DNA from: Candidatus Woesearchaeota archaeon
GTDB taxonomy: Archaea; Nanobdellota; Nanobdellia; Woesearchaeales; SM23-78
DNA length: 64,000 nt
Assembly (NCBI GenBank): GCA_016935175.1
Contig: JAFGRK010000018.1
Coordinates: 1-64,000, forward strand
Direction of reading: 5' to 3'
The notes beneath the pieces were generated by a model that was not told where the DNA came from, made no database searches, and was given only the letters and a program-made list of their open reading frames with translations. Positions within the stretch are counted from its first letter, which is position 1. Every line of letters starts with the position of its first letter. Of this stretch, positions 42,805 to 52,200 are shown piece by piece. A program made the translations under genes and the position numbers.

Positions 42805-44070
42805 TTGGTTAAGGAAGTCATCATACCGCCGGTTCCTTCTAAGGGTAAGCAGACTAAGCTAGAGGAAGGATTCTTGAAGGCAGAGGAGCTGCCGCCGTTT
42901 GAGGAGCATGAGTACACTATTCCTGAGCGCGGGGGTGATGCTTCACAGCATGAGACTAACCAGGAATACAATGAAAAAGCTATTGGGGACTTTGAGAAAA
43001 CTTCTAGTGGGGATGATGCCAAGAGACCATCTTATGAGCAGATTCCTTACAGCGTTGCGCACAAGGTTATAAGAGGCACTTGCCTGCTGGCCATGCTCAT
43101 ATGGTTGGTTCTTATAATACTCTTAGGCATGTGGCTCACCACTGCCAACACATTCATAGGATTATTGCCAATCCTCTTGACTATCATTGTAACTTATATT
43201 GTCCTTGATAATTATCACCTTGAGAACGGCCTCATATTATTTTTTCCCTTTGTATTTACAGCCATATTTTTTATTCTTGGATTGTCAAATAACCTTCCTA
43301 AAGGCATGGACTATGCTTTGCTTAGTACCGTGAACGTAATCTTTGGGTTGTTGTTTGATATAGTTATAATAATGCAGTACAGTATCCTTAGGAGGCGCAG
43401 GAAGATAAGGGAGCGGGAAGAGATAGCAGTTGATGAGCATGGAGATGAACAGCCAGAAGAGGAGGATGTGAAAGAAGAAGAGCCAGCAGAAGAGCCAAAG
43501 GAGCAGCCTAAGGTTTGCATAAGGCTTGACACAGATGAAGGCCTGAAGGGATTTGTGAGCAGTATTGAGGACAAGGCCAAGGCCATCAATGCAGCCATAG
43601 GCAGGGTTTACAATGTCAAGCACGGAGGAAGCGAGGCTTTGAGGAAGAAGATAAGGATTGATGCAGAGCATTACAACGAGATAAACGAGCTGAAGAACTT
43701 GCCTCTTGACAAAAGGAGGATTCTGGCTATTGAGCTTCTCAGGAAGATCAAGGACAAATTAGACTTGCTTATGAAGCACGAGAATGAAGTGTTTGATAAA
43801 GGAGAGCTGCAGCGCCTAGCCAACCTTGAGAGGGATGTTGATGGTGATTACAGGATACTGGATGTCTTGGTCCAGAATGACAAAGACCCTGTCCAGTCAT
43901 ACTATGACGGCGCAGTTGAGTTCTGTGATGAAGCCCTTGATGAGCTGGTGGCTAGCGAGCTGGAGACCATGAAAGAGAAGTCCAGCGAGCGCAAGAAAAG
44001 GAAGATAGAGCGGGCTAAGAAAGCAATAGAAGAGGCTAAAGGCAAGGCAAGCCAGGTAATTGCTGACTGA
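42805..44070 (+). CDS. Membrane protein with cytoplasmic helical C-terminal domain
   Basis: About 421 residues. A hydrophilic N-terminal segment of about 85 residues precedes four helices (about 90-205 in total). An acidic linker (EEEPAEEPKEQP) and a charged, mainly helical domain of about 170 residues then follow (KIRIDAEHYNEINELKNLP and later Lys/Glu-rich coil). No family was recognised. GAAAGAGGTG at 42791-42800 points to TTG 42805 as start; the upstream in-frame TTG contains that site. Confidence 0.75.
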   Translation: MVKEVIIPPVPSKGKQTKLEEGFLKAEELPPFEEHEYTIPERGGDASQHETNQEYNEKAIGDFEKTSSGDDAKRPSYEQIPYSVAHKVIRGTCLLAMLIWLVLIILLGMWLTTANTFIGLLPILLTIIVTYIVLDNYHLENGLILFFPFVFTAIFFILGLSNNLPKGMDYALLSTVNVIFGLLFDIVIIMQYSILRRRRKIREREEIAVDEHGDEQPEEEDVKEEEPAEEPKEQPKVCIRLDTDEGLKGFVSSIEDKAKAINAAIGRVYNVKHGGSEALRKKIRIDAEHYNEINELKNLPLDKRRILAIELLRKIKDKLDLLMKHENEVFDKGELQRLANLERDVDGDYRILDVLVQNDKDPVQSYYDGAVEFCDEALDELVASELETMKEKSSERKKRKIERAKKAIEEAKGKASQVIAD

Positions 44071-44071
44071 G

Positions 44072-44124
44072 TCTATATTTTTAGTTTAATCTATATTTTT
44101 ATTTAGTTTAATCTATATTTTTAT
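44072..44124. repeat. Imperfect tandem repeat in convergent spacer
   Basis: Three copies of TCTATATTTTTAGTTTAA-type units fill the space between convergent genes. The T-runs could also end the upstream transcript. Confidence 0.65.
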
Positions 44125-44166
44125 ATTCTACAATCTCTTAAGATTCCACACTTTTTCACTAAGACT

Positions 44167-45465
44167 CTAAGGCTTATACCTCATCGGTGTCCTTGGAAAA
44201 GGAATAGCATCTTTTATGTTGTCTAAGCCGCAAACCCACGAGATAAGCCTTTCAACCCCTAAGCCGTATCCTCCATGGGGCACGCTGCCATACTTCCTGG
44301 TGTCTAGGTAGAATGTGTAGTTGCCTGGGTTTTCTCCCATCTCCACAAGCCTTCTTTTCAGCTTTTCAATATCATGCTCCCTTTGGCTTCCGCCAATGAT
44401 CTCTCCGTAGCCTTCTGGAGCTATGAAATCACATCCTTGCACAGTCCTGGAATCATCAGGTGCCTCCATCATGTAGAAAGCCTTGACTTCCTTAGGATAG
44501 TTGGTGCAGATGATAAAAGTGTCAAAGAGCGCAGAGAGCTTGTCCTCCTCAATTGTCCTCAGGTCTTTTCCCCACTCGATATCCATCTTGCATTTTTCCT
44601 TTAGCAGCTTAATGGCTTCAGTGTAAGTCATCCTTGCAAAAGGCTTCTTGAGGCTTGGCTCAATCTTTTTTATGTCTCTTTCAAGAATCTTAAGCTCTTC
44701 CTGGTTTACTTCAAGCACTTTCTTTATGACATGCTTGATTGCGCCTTCGCCAACATCCTGTATGTCCTTGAAAGTGCTCCAGGCAACTTCCATCTCGCAA
44801 TGCCAGTATTCTGTGAGGTGCCTTGAGGTCTTGCTCTTTTCTGCCCTAAAGCTAGGTGCCATGGTATAAATCTTTTCAAGCGCAAATATTGCAGGCTCAG
44901 CATAAAGCTGCCAGGTCTGGGCGAGGAAGACGTCTTTCTTATCAAAGTATTCTGCGCGAAAGAGAGTGCTTCCTCCTTCGCATTGCACAGACTGGAATAT
45001 GGGGCTCTGGTACTCATAGAATCCATTGCTCCTGAAATATTCATGCAAAGCACCAAATACTGTGCTCCTTATCTTGAGTATGGCAGTCATCTTCCTAGTC
45101 CTCAAGGAGAGGTGCCTGTTGTCATCCATGAACTCCCTGTTCTGGTCAGCAGCCAATGGGAAGTTATCGCTCATGCCTACCACTGTGAACTCCTCAACTT
45201 CAATCTCAAACCCCGAAGGAGCTCTCTTATCCTCCTTTATAGTCCCAGTCACCTCAAGAGATGCTTCTATCTGTAGCTTGTCAGCTTCCTTGAACTTGTC
45301 CTCAGAGAACTTCTCTTTCTTGATGACGCACTGGATGATGTCAGTGGCATCCCTGAGGACGACAAATTTGACTTTGTTGCTTCCTCGCTCACGATAAACC
45401 CAGCCCCTTACACTGACCTTGCCAGTGGCTTTCTTCATTGCTTCCTTGATTGACAAATATTTCAT
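44167..45465 (-). CDS. asnS: Asparaginyl-tRNA synthetase
   Basis: About 432 residues, class II. The OB-fold anticodon domain (KVSVRGWVYRERGS, LRDATDIIQCVI) is followed by motif 2 (FRAEKSKTSRHLTEYW), the AsnRS-type GEIIGGSQREHD segment and motif 3 (GYGLGVERLISWV), ending PRTPMRYKP. The HLTEYWHCEMEV and GGSQRE features separate it from AspRS. ATG 45465 follows AGGTGATATTC; the longer frame to 45582 lies in the upstream gene's end. Last gene of the tRNA-synthetase operon. Confidence 0.93.
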   Translation of the reverse strand: MKYLSIKEAMKKATGKVSVRGWVYRERGSNKVKFVVLRDATDIIQCVIKKEKFSEDKFKEADKLQIEASLEVTGTIKEDKRAPSGFEIEVEEFTVVGMSDNFPLAADQNREFMDDNRHLSLRTRKMTAILKIRSTVFGALHEYFRSNGFYEYQSPIFQSVQCEGGSTLFRAEYFDKKDVFLAQTWQLYAEPAIFALEKIYTMAPSFRAEKSKTSRHLTEYWHCEMEVAWSTFKDIQDVGEGAIKHVIKKVLEVNQEELKILERDIKKIEPSLKKPFARMTYTEAIKLLKEKCKMDIEWGKDLRTIEEDKLSALFDTFIICTNYPKEVKAFYMMEAPDDSRTVQGCDFIAPEGYGEIIGGSQREHDIEKLKRRLVEMGENPGNYTFYLDTRKYGSVPHGGYGLGVERLISWVCGLDNIKDAIPFPRTPMRYKP

Positions 45466-45541
45466 GAATATCACCTTCCTAAACCTATTTAGTGGACAAG
45501 ATTTTATAAAATTAACTGATATTGGCTGGCTGATGCAAGAA

Positions 45542-46003
45542 TCATATTGAGAAATCCTCAATCCTTGGCTTGAGGAGTGCAAGATAATCTTTTGTCTTCA
45601 GCTTCAATGATTTTGTCCTCTCACCTGCATTGAAAGCCATGAATTCATTCGCAGGGATGGTCCTATCCACTATTAAGTCAAACCCAAAGATGTTGGCAAA
45701 AGGAGGCACTCCTCCTGGCAAGCAGCCAGTGAGTTGGGTGACTTCATCAGGATTTGCAAACCTCAGGCTCTCTATTCCTAGCAATTCCTTTACCCTGCGC
45801 GAATCAATCTTTTTTGCTGCGCTAAGCACTAGCATGACAAACTTGCTGTCTGCCTTGAGAATCATGGCCTTGGCGCCAATCTTAATATCTTCCCCTCGGG
45901 CTTTTGCAGCCTCTTCGCTAGTGCGAACTTCTTCATGCTCCTTGAACTCATAGCTTATCTTGTTCTCGTCAAGGAATGATTTTAATCTCTCAAAAGCTCC
46001 CAT
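45542..46003 (-). CDS. YbaK/ProX-type aminoacyl-tRNA deacylase
   Basis: A 153-residue YbaK-domain protein. The catalytic-type Lys in KAMILKADSKFVMLVL, the substrate loop GCLPGGVPPFANIFG and RTSEEAAKARG are typical of free-standing trans-editing domains that deacylate mischarged tRNA. It sits between genes for AspRS/UMPH-1 and AsnRS. Which tRNA it edits is not clear. Confidence 0.9.
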   Translation of the reverse strand: MGAFERLKSFLDENKISYEFKEHEEVRTSEEAAKARGEDIKIGAKAMILKADSKFVMLVLSAAKKIDSRRVKELLGIESLRFANPDEVTQLTGCLPGGVPPFANIFGFDLIVDRTIPANEFMAFNAGERTKSLKLKTKDYLALLKPRIEDFSI

Positions 46004-46026
46004 TGTTCATCTTTCCTTGTTTTTCA

Positions 46027-46881
46027 TTAAGCCTTGATTATCTCTTTAAGCATCTTATTGACATAAAGCATGTCCTTGTTGCCAGTGATTATAACGTCAT
46101 AGCCTTTCTTGTACTTGCTCATCCTTTGCTTATCATGCTTGTGATTATAAAACCCTATCTTGACTATGCACTCATGCTTCATACCATCTGCCATGGTCAG
46201 GTCGCCGAGTGAGTCTCCTAGCAGGATGACGTTTTTCCTCTTCTTGATTTGCTTTTTATAAGCAGAGATCCTTATTAGCCCCTCATTCTTGTTAAATACA
46301 TGTACCAATGGCCGGCTATAGCCTACAGCAGCGCCTTTCTTATTGAAAATGAAAAAATTAGATACTATGTGTACATTGGCTGAAAGCAAGCCTTTGTCCT
46401 TAAGATGCTTTTCTATGAGGTTGCCTACTCCTGCTGAGAAAACCAGGAACGGGATGTTATTTTTCTTAAGGCTGCTGAAAAGCTCCCTGGCGCCTCGGCG
46501 CAAATAAAGATTGTACTTATCAATGGCTTGCTGGATTATTGCCTTGCTCATCCCGTGCTTTACAGCCAATTCAAAATATTTTTCCCACCACTCATCCATC
46601 TTTCTTTTCTTGTAGCCCATTTGAAGCAAAGGCGATATCTCAATAGGATAATAGTATTTTAGCATTTCCTTAGCTTTCCTTATGAATTCCTCTGAGCCTA
46701 TGTCTCTTTCCAATGGGTCGTAAGATGTGGATGCTCCTGCTTTTTTTGAGGTTACCCTGGTAAGTGTTTTGTCAAAGTCGCTAATGACGTGCAGCAGCTC
46801 GGTGCCTCCTTTTTTCATCTGCCTAATCTTTTTCTCGAGCTTATTCTTGTCTCTTATGATGATGTTTTTTGCTTTAGCCAT
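46027..46881 (-). CDS. UMPH-1-like HAD phosphatase (pyrimidine 5'-nucleotidase type)
   Basis: A 284-residue HAD hydrolase. Motif I is SDFDKTLT (D35, D37), motif II FSAGVG and motif III/IV GDSLGDLTMADG. The layout with a helical cap after SYDPLERD resembles the UMPH-1/NT5C3 family, which removes phosphate from pyrimidine nucleoside monophosphates and is best known in eukaryotes. It is 10 nt downstream of aspS. Another phosphatase substrate is possible. Confidence 0.85.
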   Translation of the reverse strand: MAKAKNIIIRDKNKLEKKIRQMKKGGTELLHVISDFDKTLTRVTSKKAGASTSYDPLERDIGSEEFIRKAKEMLKYYYPIEISPLLQMGYKKRKMDEWWEKYFELAVKHGMSKAIIQQAIDKYNLYLRRGARELFSSLKKNNIPFLVFSAGVGNLIEKHLKDKGLLSANVHIVSNFFIFNKKGAAVGYSRPLVHVFNKNEGLIRISAYKKQIKKRKNVILLGDSLGDLTMADGMKHECIVKIGFYNHKHDKQRMSKYKKGYDVIITGNKDMLYVNKMLKEIIKA

Positions 46882-46891
46882 AAGAAATGCC

Positions 46892-48304
46892 TTATTTGCC
46901 TTTGCCCTTGACCTTTATGCCTAGCTCGTCAAGCTGCTCATCTGTCACTTCAGATGGCGCATCCATCACAGGGTCCCTTGCAGACTTGTCTTTTGGGAAC
47001 GCAATCATCTCCCTTATTGAGTCTGCGCCGCTGATGACCATTAGCAGCCTGTCAATTCCAGGAGCAATCCCTCCGTGCGGTGGCACTCCGTAGCTGAAGG
47101 CTTCGAGCAAGTGCGCAAATTCTTTTTTCTGCTGCTCTGTAAATCCTATCAGGTCGAATATCTTGGCTTGGACAGCTGCATCATGTATCCTTATGCTTCC
47201 TCCACCCACTTCAAAGCCATTAAGCACCAGGTCGTGCTGGTATGACTTGGCCTTTCCAGGCTCCTTGTCCAGCAAGGGGATGTCTTCTTCCTTTGGGGCT
47301 GTGAACATGTGGTGTGAAGGCCCCCATTCCTGGCCTGCGCCGTGGAAGAAGTCTTCCTGGGTCTGCTTTACAAACAACGGGAAGTTGAGCACCCAGCAGA
47401 ATGCCAGCTCATCCTTGTCATTCTTGTCCTTCCTCATGTCGGGCTTGTCACTGCCGTACTTAGCCTTTGCATCTGCGTGGTTAATCCTTGGGAAAGGCAC
47501 CTGGCTTATCTTCTTGTCTGGGAAAATCTTTTTTATCATCTCAATGAACAGCTCTTCCACCAGGTTCAGGATGTCTTCCTGCTCTACAAAGCTCATCTCA
47601 ATGTCCAGCTGGTAGAACTCTCCAGGGCACCTGTCAGCCCTTGCATCCTCATCCCTGAAGCAAGGAGCAATCTGGAAATACCTGTCCATGCCAGCAACCA
47701 TCAATAATTGCTTGTACTGCTGGGGTGATTGCGGCAAAGCATAGAATTTTCCTTGGTGAATCCTACTTGGCACTAAATAATCCCTTGCCCCTTCAGGCGT
47801 TGACTTGGTAAGTATAGGTGTGGTTATCTCCAGGAATCCTTTCTTGTCAAGGTATTCCCTTATGAACTGGATAGCCTTATGCCTCAAGGTCATGCTCTTG
47901 ACCATCTTTGGCCTTCGCAAGTCCAAGTACCTGTACTTTAGGCGCACGTCCTCTGTTGAGGCAACATTCTCGCTGAGCTCCAAAGGAAGGGGGGCTGCTT
48001 TGCTCAGGATGTTGACTTCGCTTGCAGAGAGCTCAACTTCTCCTGTCACAAGCTCTTTTTTCACCTGGTTCTCAGGCCTCTTCTTCACTTCTCCCTTGGC
48101 CTGGATTACTGTCTCCCTCCTTATCTCACCGAGCTTCTTGGTAATCTCAGGGTTGACAAACACCTGGGTTATGCCATACCTGTCCCTTAGCATTATGAAG
48201 CTTAATTTCCCCTGAATCCTATGGGTCTCTACCCAGCCGCAAAGAGCCACTTTCTTTCCAGCATCACTTCCCCTTAATTCTCCGCAAGTATGTGTCCTTA
48301 GCAT
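46892..48304 (-). CDS. aspS: Aspartyl-tRNA synthetase, bacterial type without GAD insertion
   Basis: About 470 residues. Bacterial-type landmarks are RYLDLRRPKM, TPEGARDYLVPSR, ALPQSPQQYKQLLMV, the motif 2 FRDEDARADR and motif 3 GIAPGIDRLLMVI. After GSDKPDMR the sequence goes straight to LAFCWVLNFPLF, so the roughly 120-residue GAD domain normally inserted there in bacterial AspRS is missing, which explains the short length. A typical archaeal AspRS would be shorter still and different. ATG 48304 follows AGGTGATAAGC; the in-frame GTG 48313 is part of that site. A leader element precedes the gene. Confidence 0.93.
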   Translation of the reverse strand: MLRTHTCGELRGSDAGKKVALCGWVETHRIQGKLSFIMLRDRYGITQVFVNPEITKKLGEIRRETVIQAKGEVKKRPENQVKKELVTGEVELSASEVNILSKAAPLPLELSENVASTEDVRLKYRYLDLRRPKMVKSMTLRHKAIQFIREYLDKKGFLEITTPILTKSTPEGARDYLVPSRIHQGKFYALPQSPQQYKQLLMVAGMDRYFQIAPCFRDEDARADRCPGEFYQLDIEMSFVEQEDILNLVEELFIEMIKKIFPDKKISQVPFPRINHADAKAKYGSDKPDMRKDKNDKDELAFCWVLNFPLFVKQTQEDFFHGAGQEWGPSHHMFTAPKEEDIPLLDKEPGKAKSYQHDLVLNGFEVGGGSIRIHDAAVQAKIFDLIGFTEQQKKEFAHLLEAFSYGVPPHGGIAPGIDRLLMVISGADSIREMIAFPKDKSARDPVMDAPSEVTDEQLDELGIKVKGKGK

Positions 48305-48325
48305 GCTTATCACCTAGTTTTTCGT

Positions 48326-48430
48326 TTTCCCCCGGAGGGCAAATATTATTTTTCGTTTTATCATCTTAGTCTTTACTTTTTTTCTTGTTAACGTGAAAAA
48401 TGATTTGGTCCTCACACGCCGGACTGGCTT
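48326..48430 (-). repeat. Leader-like conserved element upstream of aspS
   Basis: On the minus strand: CCAGTCCGGC...GAGGACCAAATCAT just after the preceding stop, an A-rich middle of about 60 nt, and ATTTGCCCTCCGGGGGAAAA about 20 nt before the aspS start. The two ends match those before porA; the middle does not. The GTCC/GGAC hairpin and CAAAT/ATTTG pairing are kept. Possible cis-regulatory RNA. Confidence 0.55.
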
Positions 48431-48436
48431 ACTCAT

Positions 48437-49069
48437 TCACATCAAAAACTTCACTTCGCAGCCAGCGTTCTCCCTGAAAGTTTCAGCATCGCTTGCGCTG
48501 CCTACAATGGTGCCATAGTGCATGGGTATTGCTACATTGCACCTCTTGAAAGTCTTTGTGGCCTGGGCTGCTTCCATTGCGTTCATGGTATAAGTGCCTC
48601 CTACAGGCAAGAGTGCTATGTCAACATCAATGTCTTTCATCTCAGGTATCAGGTCTGTGTCTCCTGAATGATAAACCTTGACTCCGTTCATCTGGACTAT
48701 GAAGCCAACCCAGTCATTATCCTTAGGGTGGTATTGCTTGTTAATGTTATAGGCAGGCACAGCAGTGATAGTCTCGCTGTTAATCTTAATGGTCTTGCCA
48801 GGCTCAATAAGCACAATGCCCTTAACTTTGAGGTGGTTGAGCTTGCTCATGGCATCAGCTACTGTGATGATAATGGTGTTTTCATCGCTTATCATCTCAA
48901 CATCATTAGGGCTGCAATGGTCATAATGCGAATGGGTTACCAGCACGACATCTGCCTTTTCCAATCCAGGACCTGAAAGCTCAAAAGGGTCAATATAGAT
49001 GACCTTGCCGTTCTTGAGCTTAACAGAGGCATGATGGAACAATTCAATGTCGATTCCCAGTACTTTCAT
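48437..49069 (-). CDS. UPF0173 metallo-beta-lactamase-fold hydrolase
   Basis: A 210-residue MBL-fold protein. The metal motif HSHYDHCSP (H46, H48, D50, H51) and later ligands in VYHSGDTDL and AIPMHYGT place it in the UPF0173 (YtkL-like) group of small metal-dependent hydrolases of unknown substrate. First gene of the minus-strand run leading to aspS and asnS, separated from aspS by the leader element. Confidence 0.92.
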   Translation of the reverse strand: MKVLGIDIELFHHASVKLKNGKVIYIDPFELSGPGLEKADVVLVTHSHYDHCSPNDVEMISDENTIIITVADAMSKLNHLKVKGIVLIEPGKTIKINSETITAVPAYNINKQYHPKDNDWVGFIVQMNGVKVYHSGDTDLIPEMKDIDVDIALLPVGGTYTMNAMEAAQATKTFKRCNVAIPMHYGTIVGSASDAETFRENAGCEVKFLM

Positions 49070-49202
49070 GATATCACCTTGCCAATGTCAACTTATGGAT
49101 TATCGCACCCTATTAGTCCTTATAGAAGCAGCATCCTTATTTAAAGTTAATGCTCAAATAAGCGCTAAAATTAATGCTCGTAACTCGTATCTAATAAAAA
49201 AG

Positions 49203-49210
49203 TTTATATA
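49203..49210 (+). promoter_or_regulatory. TATA box of the giant surface protein gene
   Basis: AAAAAGTTTATATAGC; predicted start near 49233, leaving about 30 nt of leader with AAGGGTGG before ATG 49263. Confidence 0.65.
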
Positions 49211-49262
49211 GCTTTATCCCAAATAAGCAGGTTACACTAGTGTATTAAGGGTGGTTTAATAG

Positions 49263-52200
49263 ATGAAGAACCCATTTTATAGAGGGAGCGCTTTAGTCAT
49301 ATTTCTAAGCCTTATAGTCCTCGCCCTAGTTCTTGCTGCGCCTTCAGAAGATGAAGGCAAGACCACCCTTATTTCTGATCATGGTAAGGCCTATAAGGTC
49401 CAGGAAAATCCAACCATTGACTTTGACTATGAGAGAGGGTTCGACCCAATCAAATATGTAATCCAAATTTTCTCAGACCCAAGGGAAGCCAAGCTCACAA
49501 AAGACGGGAAGGAAATAGCTGCAGACATAAGAGTAGAGAAGACAGCTTACGGCAAGTACTCAGTTGAGATACCCAAGCCAAGGCAGTTCAAGCCAGGGCT
49601 CTATACTGTAACATTGACTAATGACGGAGAGACCATAGAGCAAGACTTCCTTTGGGGAGTGTTAGCTATCAACACGCATAAGTCAATCTACCTACCTGGG
49701 GAGGAAGCCTTCATAGCAATGGCAGTATTGGATGATGGGGGAAGGATGGTGTGTGATGCTGATGTGACACTTGAGATAACCAATCCTTCAGGAATAAAAT
49801 CAACCCTTAGCACTGGTGAAGGAACAATAGTTGTTTCTCCTACCTGCCATTATTATTCAGTCACTGACATGCCTGATTATTATTCTTATTACACTATGCA
49901 AGAAGCAGGCACTTATCAGGTAGTTCTTACAGCCATTACTAAGAATGGTGAGAGGACTCTTACAGACAATTTCTTTGTTCAGGAAACTGTTGATTATGAT
50001 GTTTCAAGGAAAGGCCCTACAAGGATTTATCCAAGGGATATTTACACAATGGAATTCACCATCACCCCCGGTAGGGCTTATTCTGGTGTTATCAGAGAGT
50101 ATGTTCCTGCTAGCTTTAAGATTATGCCTCAGGAGGGATTATCAGTTATGACAGTTGGTGATTTAAAGGTTCTTGAATGGAGAACAAGCCTTAGCCAAGG
50201 CCAATCCCAGGTCTTGAGCTATGATTTTGATGCTCCTGACATCTCACCTTATTTCTTTACTTTGGGAAAGCTTGAGATAGGCAACTGGCAAGAGGCAAGG
50301 GATTGGATGATTGCTAGTGATGCGGTTTATGTTGTTAATTACACTGGTGATGATACTTGGAGTGCCCCTGAAGGAATTGCTTGGGCATTTATAGAGTGCT
50401 GGGGCGGTGGAGGTGGTGGTGGAGGCTCAAATGCTGGTAAGACTAACTTCGGTGGTGGTGGTGGTGCTGGAGGTCAGTATGCTGCTAGCAACATTACTAA
50501 TCTTCCAGCAGGAAATTATGCTATTGTTGTTGGTAGTGCAGGAGCTGCTGGTCTTGCTGCTGGCGGCAATGGCGGTGCTGGTGGTAACAGCACATTCAAT
50601 GGGTCCACTGTTAAAGCTGTTGGAGGAGCAGGAGGAATTGCTAATGCAGGAGCAGGAGGCACTGGTGAAAATAGCACTGGAATTGGTCAAATAGTATATC
50701 GTGGTGGTAGCGGTTACACTGGAGGCGCTTCTGGCGGTGCTGGAGGCGGAGGAGCTGGAAGTAGTGGTGCTGGAGGTGACGCTACTGGTGTTGGCACTAA
50801 CCCTGGATCTGGCACTGCTGAATTCGGCGGTGCTGGCGGCAATGGTGGCGCTGATGCTGATGGCAGCCCTGGAAGCGATTATGGCGGTGGCGGTGGAGGA
50901 GGCGAGACTGGGCCGTCTGGTGGAAGCGGTACTCCAATGGCAGGTGGTGCTGGCGCTCAGGGATATGTAAGGATTACTTATATGATTGCTGACGCTGCTG
51001 ATGAGGAAGCTCCAACAGTCACTATCAACACAGGTCTCAACAATACTGTCTTCACTACTAGAACTCCTACTTTTGACTATACTTTCTCAGACAGCATTAG
51101 CGAATATGCTAACTGCACCCTATACATTAATGATACAGCCCGTAATACTACCCTTAATGTTGCTAACGGCACAGCAACCAAGTACCTAACAGCCAACACT
51201 TCTCTTGTTGACAGCAACTACTCTGTTTACATCAACTGCACTGATGCCTCTGGCAATGTTGGCATGTCTGGTGTTTTGAGGGTTGCTGTGGATGCTACTG
51301 CTCCAGCTATTACAGGGGTGCTTAACCATAGCATCACAGACACTTTTGCGATGATTAACTGGACTACTGACCAGATTGCCAATGGCAGTGTCAAGTACGG
51401 CACAGGGCTTGACATGAGCACCGGGACTGTAATTCATACAAGCCTGCTCTCTGCGCATAATATCTCTTTGGCTGGCTTGAGTGCTAGCACGCTTTACTAT
51501 TACAATATCACTAGCTGTGATGCCCATGGCAACTGTAATATGACAGGGCCTTATAACTTCACCACTACAGCAGCTCCTGATAATACTCCTCCTACTGTGA
51601 ATATCAATGCTGGGCTTAACAACACTGTTTTCACTACTAGAACCCCTACTTTTGACTACAATTTTAATGACACCACTAGCTCTGTTGCTAATTGCACTTT
51701 GTTCATTAATGATACTGCCCGCAATACTACCCTTAATGTTGTTAATGGAACATCAACGAAGTACCTTACATCTGATTCTTCTCTTGTTGACAGCAATTAT
51801 TCTGTTTACATAAACTGCACTGATGCCTCTGGCAATATTGGAAAGTCTGATGTTTTAAGGGTTGCTGTGGATGCTACTGCTCCTGCAATCACTGGTGTGC
51901 TTAACCATAGCATCACTAGCAGCTTTGCCATGGTTAATTGGACTACTAGCGAGCTTGCTAATGGCAGTGTCAAGTACGGCACAGGGCTTGACATGGGTAC
52001 TGGGACTGTGGTCCACACCAATCTGCTCACTGCGCATAATATTTCCCTTAGCGGCCTGGGCAGCACCACATTCTACTACTATAATATTACTAGCTGCGAC
52101 CCTCATGGATGGTGCAACATCACAGGACCTTATAACTTCACCACCTCAACAGGACCAGATACCACTGCGCCAACAGTTTCCATCAACACTTCATTGGATA

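Noticed and set aside
44072-44124. CRISPR-like array
   Set aside because: Repeat units are adjacent without unique spacers, A/T-rich and only three in number.
50407-50970. Leu/Val-rich and Ser/Thr-rich frames across the Gly-rich domain
   Set aside because: They result from reading repeated GGT/GGA codons in other frames and are compositional shadows.
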